A stretch of 64,000 nt of DNA, taken from Chaetomium olivaceum (taxonomy: Eukaryota > Ascomycota > Sordariomycetes > Sordariales > Chaetomiaceae). Every line of letters begins with the position of its first letter. Position 1 is the stretch's first letter. Both the position numbers and the translations under genes were made by a program. The notes below the pieces were generated by a model. The model was not told the origin of the DNA. It saw only the letters and a program-made list of their open reading frames with translations, and made no database searches. Positions 11,147 to 22,382 of the stretch are shown piece after piece. The stretch spans positions 310,001-374,000 of the forward strand of contig JAYWVB010000017.1 in assembly GCA_039881045.1 (NCBI GenBank), read 5' to 3'.

Positions 11147-11960
11147 ATGTTCCCCTCCCTCCGCCACTGTCTCCGCCTCCCCTCCCGCCGCCGTCTCCGT
11201 CTCCGCCGCCACCGAATGGCCACCACCCTCCTCCTGCCGCTCCTCCTCCTCCTACTCCTCGTCTTCCTCCCCCTCTACCTAATCTACAAGCCCCCGTCCC
11301 CCTAATCCGCCACCTCTCCCACCGCTGGACCGACGTGCTCTTCCGCCTCTGGCTGCCGCCCACCAAGCCCCTCGTCGCCCTGACCATCGACGACGCCCCC
11401 TCCGACCACACCCGCGACATCCTCGCCGCGCTGGCCGCCGGCGGCGCCCGCGCTACGTTCTTTGTTATCGGCTCGCAGGTGGCCGGACGGGAGGGTGTGC
11501 TGCGGGAGATACTGCGGGGTGGGCATGAGCTGGCGAACCATGGGATGCGTGATGAGCCGGCGGCGAGGTTGGGGGCGGAGGAGTTGGAGGAGCAGCTGGT
11601 GAGGGTGCAGGCGATGATTGAGGAGGCGTATGTGGCTGAGGGGAAGACGCCGCCGCCGGTGGGGAGGGGACGGTACTATCGGCCGGGGTCGGGGTTTTTT
11701 AGTGAAAGGATACGAGGGGTGGCGCGGCGGTTGGGGTATCGCGTGGTGCTGGGGAGTATATACCCGCATGATGCGCAGATTGGGTGGGGGGGGTGAATGC
11801 CAGGCATGTGTTGAGCATGTTGCATCCGGGGGGGATTATTATCTGTCATGATCGGAGGTCGTGGACGGAGTCGATGCTGAGGACGGTGCTGCCGGAGATG
11901 AAAAGGCGCGGATTTCAGGCGGTGACGCTGACGGAGTTATTGAAGGAGGTTACGGGGTGA
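11147..11960 (+). CDS. Membrane-anchored polysaccharide deacetylase (NodB domain), two apparent frameshifts
   Basis: Carbohydrate esterase family 4 / NodB-type deacetylase. The start at 11147 gives an Arg-rich N-terminus and then a strong hydrophobic helix (MATTLLLPLLLLLLLVF from 11216), so a type II membrane anchor is likely; 11216 is an alternative start. NodB motifs appear in order: ALTIDDAPSDHT, GHELANHGMRDEP, YYRPGSGFF, and IIICHDRRSW in a third frame. Two single-base losses are needed, one in the C run 11298-11302 and one in the G run 11786-11793. With both, the reading frame is continuous for about 271 residues and ends LTELLKEVTG. Without the second, the protein would stop at 11796 before the HD motif. 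Chitin or another N-acetylated glycan is the usual substrate class; the actual substrate is not known. No intron is evident. Confidence 0.85.
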
Positions 11961-12659
11961 GAGGGGGGGTTGAGGAAGGGATTACGATTACAACATCGAG
12001 ACCGGGGATCTTCGAACCGCGATTCGGCGACACACTCCGTATCCCGGCCAACAGGTCGCGAGAGGCAAACCGAGCGTGGCTGGGCAAGGGTGCGGATCAA
12101 CCCTTCGTAAAGGGGAACCGGCCGTCTACCAAAGCGCTCTAGTGGTGAGCTGAGACGCTCGATACAGTACCTAGGTACCTGGCCCACGGGAAGCGGCACA
12201 TAGAGCGCGCCGCGGTTGGTACGAGGCCTGTGGGACGAGCCGTGTATGGATCCGGCCACAAGGAAAGAATAAGACAGTCATCGCAGGACAAGCAGCAACA
12301 GGTTAAGTCCAGCATGGCATCGGCGACTAGCGAAACAATACAGACATAGCATATGTGCTGGAACTTCTACCTCTATCGAGAAGCCCGTCTAGAACACAAA
12401 GAAAACGGCTTATCATCTGCTTTCTATCCATCCATCCATCATTACGCATTATCTCTTTACCAGATGATTGCCCCCCTTCATCATCCAATACATCGACCCT
12501 TCATTCAACAGCCGCCCGCCCTATCAACCGTCTAACCCCTTTTCAACCCTACCAAATCCCTTACAGAACCGGGCTTTTCAACGTCAACCTTCCGATTTAC
12601 AGAAGCTGGGAACAGCGCACAAAGAAAGGATGACCAGGAACGGAATAAGCGGGAAAGAC
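11961..12659. other. Intergenic between convergent genes
   Basis: 3' regions of the deacetylase (+) and the Clr5-like/ankyrin gene (-). The stretch 12000-12070 was examined as a possible tRNA because it has a TTCGAA core, but the arms do not pair. Nothing else is seen. Confidence 0.5.
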
Positions 12660-14379
12660 TCACGGCGGAGCAAAGCTCGCGCTGAACGAACCGACAGGCG
12701 TGCCATAGCGAGCCGTGAAATAAGTACAATACTCGGCGGTCGAGTCTGCCGTCTGCGCGGGATCGGCCGCAAGACGCGCGCGGATGGCGTTGATGAGCTG
12801 GTGGGGTGGCCCGGTGCGGAGGAGAGCCAGGCGGGCTAGCTCGGGGAGGTCGCAGAAGACTGTTTCGAGGGCGTCGAGGGAGAAGGAAGGACGGGACATC
12901 AGCCGGGCGGCAAAGCTCTGGCCGGTTTCGTCCAGCTGCATGAACTCGAACCCGCTGCGGGCGAGGCGCTTGGTGAGGTGGGCGAGTTCGCTGGAGGTGA
13001 GGGGTGTTGGGTCGAGGACGTGGAGAAAGGTCTCGCCGCGGTGGTTGGTCGCGTTGGGGTGGGATGCTAGCATCATGATGCGGAAGAGCACCAGCCCTGG
13101 CGCCCCCCATCGCGCGGCAACGTGGAGCGCCGTGTTGCCGAGCCCGTCGCGGCTGTTCACCTCGGCCGCGGTGCAGGCGAATGTCTCGGCCGGGCTTCCG
13201 TGCATCAAAACGGCGTTGATGCGTTGGTGGATGCACCAGGACGTCCGGCCGCAGCAGAACCTGATCAGCTCTTGGTTCTCCAGCGTATGGGGGCTGCTGC
13301 CGGGGTTGTATGGATCCCTCACTTGGCTTGCTGTTGTCCATGCAGACGACACGAACGTCACTTCATCAAGCCCAGCAGCAGCAGCCCCGGCCACGGCCAC
13401 GTCCCCAGACCACGCAAGGCTCTCCGCCGTCGACACCCCCGAAGAAGAAGGCCGTTCCTCCCAATCCCCCTGCACCCCCGAGTCGGTCACTCCAACCTTC
13501 GACAAAACCGACCCCGCACTCCGCCTCGACGACCCGCTCGACGACGACCGCGACAGGCTCGACCGGATCGACAGCCCGCCCAGCAGGCTCGCCACGTCAG
13601 CCAGGAACGACGACGACCGGCTCGGGCACCGCTCCCGGAGGAACTCGGCAGTTTCGCAGCGCACATCCTTAGAGCAGGTAGACCACGGGTTCCGGAAGAT
13701 GGTCGGCGAAAATACCACCCCTTCCTCGGCGGTGCCGGCGCCCGCCTCTTCATCACTATCCAGCGAACTGCGCGACGGCTCTCCAGTCTCCGGGGACCGG
13801 CGGCTCGGATCCGACATAATACCCGGCCTCTGATCAAACGGCGAGCAGGGCGAGTCGTCAAAGTCGTCCGGCTCGCCGCTGGTAGTCCTCGCCCGTGTGG
13901 CATCAGCCTCGCGCCCGCTCCCGGGGCGGGCTTGCAGGAGGATGGCACAGTCCTTGGCTACGCCCCCCTGCAGCGACGGATCGGTCTGGAGCTGGCCGCA
14001 CCGGGCAGACCTGAGAAAAGCCAGGCGCTCGCCCATGGTGGTCCTGTTCTTGGGCCGCTTTTGGCGGTAGGATTTGGAGAGCATGTCGTTGAGGAGGCAT
14101 TGCGTGTGGCGTGGTCTGTGGGTGGGGGTTAGCATGGGGAACGACACTCATGGACGGTGGGGTGTCTTACTTGGGCTGGAAGGGCCCTTCAGACAGGAGG
14201 CCGAGTATCTGCTTTAGGGACAGCTCCGCCTCGGGGGTACAGAGGTACAGTCTGAGCAGGCGCCGCTTGCGCGACCGGGTCCAGTCGATGGCCGGCCTGC
14301 CACGCCGGCGGGGCGGTGCCGCCGCCGCAGGGACAGGACTCGGCTTTTGGACTCTCCCCTCCTTATTAACGCGGCACAT
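12660..14379 (-). CDS. Clr5-like domain and ankyrin-repeat protein
   Basis: Two exons, 14379-14171 and 14115-12660, joined by a 55-bp intron (GTAAGA...CAG) in phase, give 554 residues. The N-terminal part (about residues 30-100; WTRSRKRRLLRLYL, then LKQILGLL, then NDMLSKSYRQKRPKNR) resembles the fungal Clr5 domain, a predicted helical DNA-binding-like module; the intron cuts through it. A long Ser-rich, probably disordered middle follows (SLSRSSSSGSSRR). A C-terminal ankyrin block around residues 385-440 is marked by GNTALHVAARWG and NHRGETFLHVL. Proteins with this order are common and poorly characterised in Sordariomycetes; a transcription-related or signalling role is inference. It is divergent from the PLP enzyme gene at 15424. 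Confidence 0.8.
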
Positions 14380-15423
14380 TTGGAGATCAGACGGATGGTG
14401 AGTGGCATTCTAGCTGAGCCGGGCAGGGCTGTCTGAGACAAAACTTCAAAGTTCGTAGTCGGTTGCGGACTGACGGAGGGACCAACATTATATCGGTCCC
14501 GTTCGGTCTCGGGCCCTGCATCATGGGTGTTGTTTGTTGTTGAGCGAGTCGTTTCCGACTCGGGCTGCATATTTCCCACGTGTTCGCGTCCAAGCCCTTC
14601 CCGCTGATCTGATGCAAGGAAGACACGGCTGTCGTTCACAGAAACAACGTCCGTAAATATCAAGCCCATGCAGGAGGCGGCAATCAAAGGAGTGTCATCT
14701 ATAAAGGGAGTTTGGTGGATGCCTTTGGCCCCCATGTCATGAAACCATCGTCAAAGCCGTCAGCTTCAATCGACCTTCCTCATGCGTCCGAAGTTTCGAA
14801 GACTGAATGGCGGGAATCACTGTGAAAAAAAGCTTAACTTGGCTTGGTGCCGGCAAGCCCGAGTTATTCTTAACCCGAAGCCGTTTGCTCTTCTGCGACA
14901 GCCCCTGACGCCCAGATGGACCACTCACGAACGCAGCCCGGCCCAGATCGGGCGCCACTGAACTGTAAAACATGGGGATCGGCAGTTTTCCTCGTGGCAA
15001 GCCACACGGCAGGCAGAGACAACTTCCATTCTTTCGACTCGGTCGTACAAAACGCGTTGCAGGGTTTGGCTTGCCCCTTGCATAGCATGGCAGCCTAGTT
15101 CAGATGGCAATGGGGATGGGACCCGATGGAGACAAGGAGAGCCCGCGACAAAGAAGACCGAGGAGGGCCGAGAGCGCACGACGTTCCCCTCTCCCATCTC
15201 CAAGTCTGCTAGTTAGTGGGGGCGCCCTGTGAATGACGAATTGACATGCGATGGAGCCGCCCCGCGCCGATACCGACCCGGTTTACATAAAATAAACTAA
15301 CTACAAGAGATGTTTGATGGTAGTTGGTCCCCTTCTCATTTCTTGTTCCCGTGTTGGAAAATTGCAGGTGTCCCGCGTTAAGAGTTATAATTCCCGGCTT
15401 TGGCGAACATAGACGCAGAAATC
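14380..15423. other. Divergent promoter region
   Basis: About 1 kb separates the start codons of the Clr5-like/ankyrin gene (-) and the Cys/Met-metabolism enzyme gene (+). No distinct coding signal or repeat is visible. Confidence 0.5.
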
Positions 15424-16761
15424 ATGGTCTCCAACGGAAATACCGAAAAGAAGGCAGCGGGTGCTAACCGGAACCAGCTCACTGAAGCCTTCGGACGCCA
15501 GTTGTCGCTGGCCTCCCGATCAGTTCACGCTGATGACTACACCAACACGCATACGGCAGTGGCGCCGCCGATGCACGTCTCGACGACTTTCAGATACCCA
15601 AGGAATCCTGATGAGTTAGTGGCTTGGTCGGACGTCGAGGTGAGTGAGTTTTGGACCCCTCTGACGGCATGGGACTAACAGCGCGCGTAGCCTGAGACTT
15701 GGGACGACTTTTACATCTACTCCCGGGAGAAGTCGCCCAACACCACTCGGTATGAGGCAATTCTCAGCTCGATCCTGGGAGGGCCGGCCGTGTCGTATGC
15801 CTCCGGGCTGGCCGCCTTCCACGCCATGATCGTCTTCCTCAACCCCAAGCGCGTTGCCATCGGCGGGGGCTACCATGGCTGCCACGGCATTTTGAAGCTC
15901 ATGAACAAGCTCAACGGTCTGGAACAACTCGAGCTCGAGAATGAAGACGACTTGGCCAAACTGCAAAAGGGGGACATCATCCATGTCGAGACACCCCTGA
16001 ACCCGACGGGCGAGGCGCGGGATCTGGCCTACTACCGCAAGAAGGCGGACGAACTGGGCTGCTACCTGACCGTCGACGGAACCTTTGCGCCGCCGCCGCT
16101 GCAGGAGCCGTTCAAGTACGGAGTCGACATCGTCATGCACAGCGGGACCAAGTATTTCGGCGGCCACAGCGACATGCTGAGCGGCGTGCTGGCCCTCCAC
16201 CCCGACCGGGCGGGCGGCAAAGACGGAAAGCCCGGGTGGCTGGCCGAGATCCGGGAGGAGCGGCTCCACCTCGGCGGCGTCATGGGCAGCTTCGAGGGCT
16301 GGCTGGGTACGCGCAGCCTGCGGACGCTGGAGCTGCGGGTGAAGAGGCAGAGCGAGACGACGCGGCACCTGGTCGACTGGCTCGCGTCGCAGAAGAAGGC
16401 CGGCGGGAACGTGGTGGCGGATCTCGTGTACAAGATTCAGCATTCGTCCCAGCAGCCCGAGGCCTCGGACCCGGATTCTTGGTTAAGCAAACAGATGCCC
16501 AACGGCCACGGGCCCGTGTTCTCGCTGTGGCTGCAGTCGGAGGAACTCGCGAAGCGGTTTCCGAGCAAGCTGTTCTTGTTCCACCACGCGACCAGCCTCG
16601 GCGGGATCGAGAGTTTGGTTGAGTGGCGGGCCATGAGTGACACGACGGTTGACAGGAGGCTGGTGCGGGTTAGTATTGGTGTTGAGGGTTGGGAAGACCT
16701 GAGAGATGATCTGCTCCAAGGATTCCAAGCGCTTCACAAGGAGCTGAACAAGTCCGCTTGA
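15424..16761 (+). CDS. Cys/Met-metabolism PLP-dependent enzyme (cystathionine gamma-synthase / beta-lyase type)
   Basis: Trans-sulfuration family PLP enzyme, 428 residues. Exon 1 is 15424-15639, the intron 15640-15690 (GTGAGT, branch CTAAC, TAG), and exon 2 is 15691-16761. Visible family features are APPMHVSTTFRY near the N-terminus, YSREKSPNTTRYE, SYASGLAAFHA, VETPLNPTGE, and the PLP-lysine region MHSGTKYFGGHSD with Lys at about residue 226. The C-terminal VSIGVEGWEDL is also typical. The motifs fit the fungal subgroup related to yeast YHR112C rather than the main Cys3 or Str2 enzymes, so the exact reaction (gamma-synthase, gamma-lyase or beta-lyase) cannot be assigned. Expected to be cytosolic. 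The frame is intact. Confidence 0.92.
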
Positions 16762-17618
16762 GCGCGCTCGGCCGCGCTTGGACAGTGGCTTGCGAAATGT
16801 CGAGCGTGAATGGCGGGCGGATCTCGGAAGTTGAACGATGCCTCGGACACAGTGTTAGCATAGAGGGCACCGGGCGTCATCAAGGAGTGGTCGTCCTGTT
16901 CGTAGGTGAAGATCTGCATGTGCACAGTACTTCCACAAGCCGAGTGATGCATGGATAAGAAGATGTGACTGGAATCTCTTAGTTATTGACGAGACAAGCG
17001 CGATACCCAATGATAAAAAGCTGTCCGAGGAACAATTCCGGTTTGGCTTCGGCTTCGGGACCGAGGGCGGGACCGTTTAGGCATCATACTTCCCAAAAAG
17101 GAAGGCATGATACCGTGTAAGTGAGCCACCAACACCGTTAGTTACCGATTCAGGTTACCGATTCAGGAAAGAAAACTCCTAATATTCTTCCTGATTAGGG
17201 TCCGGCAAGATACCTATGTATTAGAATCCACCCATGTATGGTTTCGGGGCGTCACCAAAACCGAGCGTTTCGCGACACCGTACATACAACCACCAGATTC
17301 TCCTAACTGTATCATTATTGTTTCCTATCATTAGTCATAAATATGCATTACCAAGTCCTTTCCAGGACCACCCCTTCGTGACGCCTATTACCCGCTCTTC
17401 CCTCTCTCCGAAAAGAGCTATTCGTCTAGGCATGTATGCAAGTGCCTTCCCACCAACTACCACCACCTCAGGTATGCTGCCACCACCACCGTTCCCCCTT
17501 GCGATGCTTGTATCCATCCCCTCCCTCAGACGAATGCGCCCGGCCCTCTTCAATCCCAACCTTTGAATCCACGACCCCTCCAACCCTTCTATCTAACAAA
17601 GGAACAATGCTCAGAACC
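16762..17618. other. Intergenic between convergent genes
   Basis: 3' sides of the PLP enzyme gene (+) and the unknown gene at 17619-19198 (-). A short near-duplication of ttaccgattcagg occurs at about 17142-17168. No gene is recognised. Confidence 0.5.
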
Positions 17619-19198
17619 TCATACCTCCACCCCCTGCGCCTGCACCTGCACCCCCCCAACCCTCTCAACAACCCCGGGCCCGGGCATAACCCCCAACTCA
17701 GCCCCCTGCCCATCATTCTGCGCCCTCTTCCGCCCGCCCAGCGTCGGCAAGAACCGCGACATGGCCGTGCCCGCTCCACCACTCCCGCTCTCCCCTACCA
17801 CTGGCGCAAGCCCAACCCCAGCATCACCGGTATCCGACCCAAACTTGGCAAAGAACCCCCTCTTCTTGACTTGCTGCGCGTGCGCATGCCCACTCCCCAA
17901 CCCATTCCCCAACCCGACCCCGACTTCGACGCATCACCCTCGCCCTCCGGGCCCAGCCCAACGTCCTCAAACCCCTCGCCCTCGCCCGTCTCGCTCTCCT
18001 CGGGCGTGGGCGGCTCCCAGCGGCGCTGGTACTGGTCGCTTAGCGAGGAGCGTGGGTAGTCGCTCAGCGAGGAGCGCGAGTAGTCGCTCAGCGAAGAGCG
18101 CGGGTGGTAGTGGCGCGGGGAGAAGGGCCGCAGGCTCGAGTCGAGCGATTGGCGCGTGGTGTCGACGCCGGTGCCGGTTATGACGACGGGGCTCTTGGCG
18201 CTGATGTCCTGTTGTGTGCGGGGAGGGGTTAGTTGGTTGGTGTTTGGTTTAGGGGAGTTGGGGGTTAGGGGGGTTGGACGGGGCGTTGGGGTGAAAGTGT
18301 AGAGGGAGGTTTACAAATGAGCGCCGGTAGGAGTCGAACGACTCGCGAGAGATGGAAAAGTGCTCGATCTCGCCGCTGCCGGTGCTGCCGCCGACGGCGA
18401 GGCTGCCGCTTTTGGTGTCGGTCGAGGTGCGCGCGAGGTAGCGCCGCGGCCAGGACGCTTCTCGTTCGATTGGTGATGGCTGGAAGAGGGGGGTTGGTTA
18501 GTGCTATGGTCACAGGATGTAATGCGCCCGGGTTCCCAGCTCCCTCTGGCCAAAAAAAACTGATACACCAAAAACAAAGAAGACAAAAAGTCAGAGATGT
18601 TATTCCACTTCGTTTTCTTAATTTCGGGTTCAATTTGCCAAAAATGAAGACAAAAACCCAGAGGTTTTGTTCCACTTCATTCTGTTAAGTTCGGGTCCGA
18701 TTTGACCGAGGAATATCGCATCAAGACAGCTCTGTGTACTTTGGGTATATCGGTTTTTTTGCCCAGCAGGAGCCAGGTCAGCAGCGCAAACTTACTGGTA
18801 GGTAAACGCCACTGTCATCGACCACTGTGAAGCCTCATTGTCAGCCTCTTGATAGCTCCTTGAACCGGCAAGTGCCGGAAAGTGGCTTGTTCTCGCGGAC
18901 AGGGGGGGCCCGAGTGCCGCGGCTAAGCTGGGTTATGTCCCGCGGGGTCCGGCCCGGGGGCGGTCTGAACCAACATACCACTCATCTTGTACTCGCCCGT
19001 GTCCTGGTTCGGCCTGCTGCTGCGAATGCTGAATGCCGACGACGCTTTGGACCCGACCGTGTCCACCCTCTCAAACCCGGGGTGCGCGGTGTCGGTGGAG
19101 GCGGTAGTGGTAGGCCCCGAGGAAGAACCCGGCCGGGAGCTCTCATCGTGAGCGGCGGCGGGGCCGGGTCGACGAGCGAACGGGTTGCGGATTGGCAT
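17619..19198 (-). CDS. Conserved fungal protein of unknown function, one apparent frameshift
   Basis: Four exons on the minus strand: 19198-18979, 18824-18796, 18479-18315 and 18208-17619. The protein starts MPIRNPFARRPG and contains FERVDTVGSKASSAFSIR, DTGEYKMSVVDDSGVYLP across two splice sites, PRRYLARTSTDT, EIEHFSISRESFDSYRRSF and DISAKSPVV. This is a pattern I recognise from a conserved, uncharacterised fungal family with low-complexity Ser/Pro regions. Three repeats of SSLSDY or SSLSDQ follow. The C-terminal block KKRGFFAKFGSD and FLPTLGGRKRAQ is in a second frame; one base appears missing at about 17908-17920. With it the product is 334 residues. Intron 2 (18480-18795, 316 bp) is long for this window and holds a tandem repeat. 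Function unknown; no membrane segment is evident. Confidence 0.8.
18568..18704. repeat. Imperfect tandem duplication, two units of about 68 bp
   Basis: Units 18568-18637 and 18638-18704 share the order ccaaaaa, gaagacaaaaa, tccacttc, tt(a)agttcgggt-like and atttg. The repeat lies wholly inside intron 2 of the minus-strand gene 17619-19198 and helps explain that intron's length. Confidence 0.8.
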
Positions 19199-20325
19199 TG
19201 TTGCGTGCGGTATAGAGTCCGGATTATGAAATTGGGGAGTTACCAGGTAGGTGGGCTGATCGATCGAGGTAGGAAGTGAATGGTGAGGTGGTCTCAAGGT
19301 ATCAATGAGTTGTTAGGGGGTAGAAAAGGGTAATATCAATGGCTGGAAACACCGAGACAATAATAGAGAAGAGTGAAAAGCGAACTCGGCATTTCACAAA
19401 GCATGCAGGAATGTCTGTCAATTCAAATGAGCCGGCATCCTTGGGCTTGTGTCAGCAACCCACAGCAGGAAAGTGGCACCGAAGGGTTCTGGTTGGTCCA
19501 GATTTCAGGTCGGTTGACAGCCCTGGGGCAACTGCAGGCGGTGCCCAGCGGGCTCACTCGCTGGCTCTCCCCGGTAAATCGGCCCCTAGGGTCCAGGAAC
19601 CGGCGAGATGCGATGAACTCGGTCCGGTCCCTGATCGCATCGTTGACCCCACCAGTTCACCTAGGTTAGGTACTACCTTGAAAAGGCATTGTGTTCCATT
19701 ATATACACGGCGACATGAGCAGCTATTCAACAACTGACTCTCACTTCAAAAGCCTCGGGACTGCCCCTGTGCTCGCTACTGTCGCTACTGAGCCCTCGTG
19801 ACCACCATGAAGCCGAGCTAACAGCGAAGGCGTTCGATGGCTCGCCCTCGCTCGCCCCCTCACTCGTGCCTCAGTGCGCCCCAAAATGCAGGCAGTGCCA
19901 CGTTCCGATGCAACGGCGCCCGACTCTGCCCTCTCACATGGCGATTGGTTCAGCCTTGGCATCCATATCGGTAAGTTGAATCTCGAAGTCGATCAGGGCA
20001 TTCGCCACGCCGATCAAGATCGAAAGCTTTGCGGGCCCACTCAATCAATCTGTGTGATCGTCGGAGGGCAAAGGTGAACCGGAAGCTGTGTTACCGAGGA
20101 TGAGGTATGGGGCCGCAAGTGAGCGACCCATAAGTGACGCAAAGTCTACTTGCGCGAGAGGCACAGCGTGGGACTATACCGGTTGCTGAGAGCCCGGTTC
20201 GGTTAGAAGCGTGTAAGCCTCGATCCTACTGCAACAGAACATCAATTTCAAGGTGCCAACGCGTGTTGAGCAGGATATGGGACCAGCCGTGATCGCTAAC
20301 ATGTTACTCATGTCCAGCCGGAAAT
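19199..20325. other. Intergenic, upstream of one minus-strand gene and downstream of the next
   Basis: This contains the promoter of the 17619-19198 gene and the 3' side of the Tpa1-type gene. An in-frame ATG at 19297 could extend the first gene by 33 codons but is less likely as the start. Nothing else is recognised. Confidence 0.5.
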
Positions 20326-22382
20326 CTAGTCCGACTCGCTCTCCTCACTGCTCGAAAACCCATTGAACTCCTCCTCGGAGTCGTCCAGCACGCCAACCCC
20401 ACCCTCTCCATCCTCATCGCTTGGGTCCTCATCTTGCTCCTCGATCTCAAACGTGCCGCTGACGTCCCACCGGTCGCCCTTGGCACTGGCGCTGACATAC
20501 TTGACAAAGCGCAGCGTGCCGCTGTCGCGGAGCACGATGGACATCTTATTCCATGCCGCCGCCTGGAAGAAGAGGATATTGTCGTCGTCGGCGCTGCTCT
20601 TGTAAATGGCGGCGTCTTCGTTGTCGTCGTCGTCGCCAGCCATGTACACTTCGTGACCGCCAACCTCCTCTTCTTTATCATCGTCCATATCCACGTCTTG
20701 GTCGACTGCCTTGCCCTTCCCCTTGCCCTTGACCTTGTCGTCGACTTGGGCTTTACCCTTGCCCTTGCCATTCGAAGCAGCCTTCTTGCCGTTCTTACTG
20801 CTGTGACTCTCCTCGGGTTCTGATGAGGCTTCCGAGCTGGCATCGTCATCCTCGACATCACCCCAGCCTTCCGTAGGGGTTAGCCCAATGTTCACCTCGA
20901 GCCTCGGCTTGCCATCGTGCCCGGTCGCAAGTGTGTAGTCCTTGCCGTGGCGGAACCGCCGGACCAAAAGATCGTGGCTTTCTACGTGAGAACGTGTCGC
21001 CATTTGTAGCCAGAGGCGGAATTGCCTAGACGGCAGTAGAACCTCAAGCAGCTCTTTCAATGGCGAGTCCTCTAGCGTCTTCTGGCCAGGCTGCAAGTAG
21101 AGATACCGGTGCTTGTGCGGCGGGCGGGCAACCTTCCATGCGCCCTTCTCAATCTCCTTGCTGTCCTCTGGTATCCTCTTTGCCTCTTGTGATTCGACAT
21201 ACTGGCGCAGCTTTTCGGCAAACTTGGGATGCAGTATGTCCGGTAATGTGATGCTGAACTCCTCCTCGAAGTGATCCGCAATGCGCTCGACCGTGTCGGG
21301 CGCGAGGTACGTAGGCGCGATATACTTGAGCAGGAACTCGAGATCCGCCTCATCCAGAGGAAAGTCGTCGCTGTCTTCGTCATCCTCGTCCTCGACTTCG
21401 ACTGGCTTCGCCTGCGGCAGGTCGTGCTGATCAGGGTTGCCCTGCAGTTGCATCAGGCCACTCTTTTGCGCGGCCTTTTCCTCGGCTCCCTCGACATATC
21501 CGTCCTCCCCGGCCTGAGGGATGTGGAACCAGCCACTAATAGCCATGCGAATGCGCCCGCCATTCCTATCGAGCTCTTCCTTGGACGCGGCGTGGTACAC
21601 CTCCTCGACGTCGTGGAATGACTCGCCCGGCTGGACCGCAAAGAAAGAAAGTTGGTTCCATGCTGGCGGAATAACTTTGGCGACGTCAGGCAGCGGTGTC
21701 TTGGCCATCTCGCCGTCCTTGCCCTTGCGATCCACCACAGGGAAAAGTCGCAATGCGCCACCCCATTCAGGCTGCCAAGGTGTGTCCGGGTCAGTCAGGT
21801 ACAAGATGTAGCTGACTTTGCGCGAACCAATGACATCATCGTGGCACAACAAGTAGCAGCCGGGGGTATAGACGTTGATGGCCATGTCGGTCTTGCGCCC
21901 GCTCAGGGGTCCACAGTTGGTAATGCGGGAGACATAGTCGCGGAACGTTTGCGAGTAGAGCGCATCGCGCAGGGCAAGGAGCGAGGGCAGTTTCGCCAGC
22001 GCGTCGTTGTCGAGGCCGTCCAGATTTGCAAGATCGCCGCTCTGGTGGATCTTGTAGATGTCGGTTTCCTTGGGGGTGAAGTGGACGTTGTTTTTGATCT
22101 CGGAGCGGACATTGCGCAGGAGGTTATCGTCGACCAGGCTGGTGATCACGCCGTGCTTATAGGGGCTCGACGTCGCATACTGCGAGGTGTGCTTGTCGAG
22201 AATGCCCTTGTCGAAGAGACCCTTCCGGAATCGAGCTTTGGCATCTTCGTCGCTGAGAGCTATCGTGGGTAAGCATGCGCCCGGACGAGTGATGAGGAGC
22301 GGACGGAGATGGAATCACTGTTCTTGGATCGCTTCCTGGCCGACTTCTTGGCGTCGGCGGGGCCAGCGGCCTTTCTCTTCAT
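20326..22382 (-). CDS. TPA1: Prolyl 3,4-dihydroxylase Tpa1/Ofd1 (OGFOD1 type)
   Basis: Fe(II)/2-oxoglutarate dioxygenase of the Tpa1/Ofd1/OGFOD1 group, which hydroxylates a proline of ribosomal protein uS12 and affects translation termination and, in fission yeast, Sre1 turnover. Exon 1 is 22382-22319, exon 2 22259-20326; 665 residues, close to the usual length. A basic N-terminus (MKRKAAGPADAKKSARKRSK) suggests nuclear targeting. Catalytic HxD is in YLLCHDDVIGSR (His near residue 161), the distal His in GESFHDVEEV (near 237), and the 2OG-binding Arg region is GRIRMAISGWF. A second, Ofd1-type C-terminal double-stranded helix domain follows an acidic linker, with another acidic/Lys-rich insert near 20650-20870. 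The only in-phase donor for the short first intron is GTGATT at 22318, which is weak. The main frame is intact. Confidence 0.93.

Noticed and set aside
11995..12075. tRNA-like TTCGAA core on the minus strand
   Set aside because: The flanking T-arm bases do not pair and no acceptor or anticodon stem can be drawn.
13122..14132. 336-codon open frame on the plus strand
   Set aside because: It is antisense to the Clr5-like/ankyrin gene; Arg/Pro-rich composition is typical of a shadow in GC-rich coding DNA.
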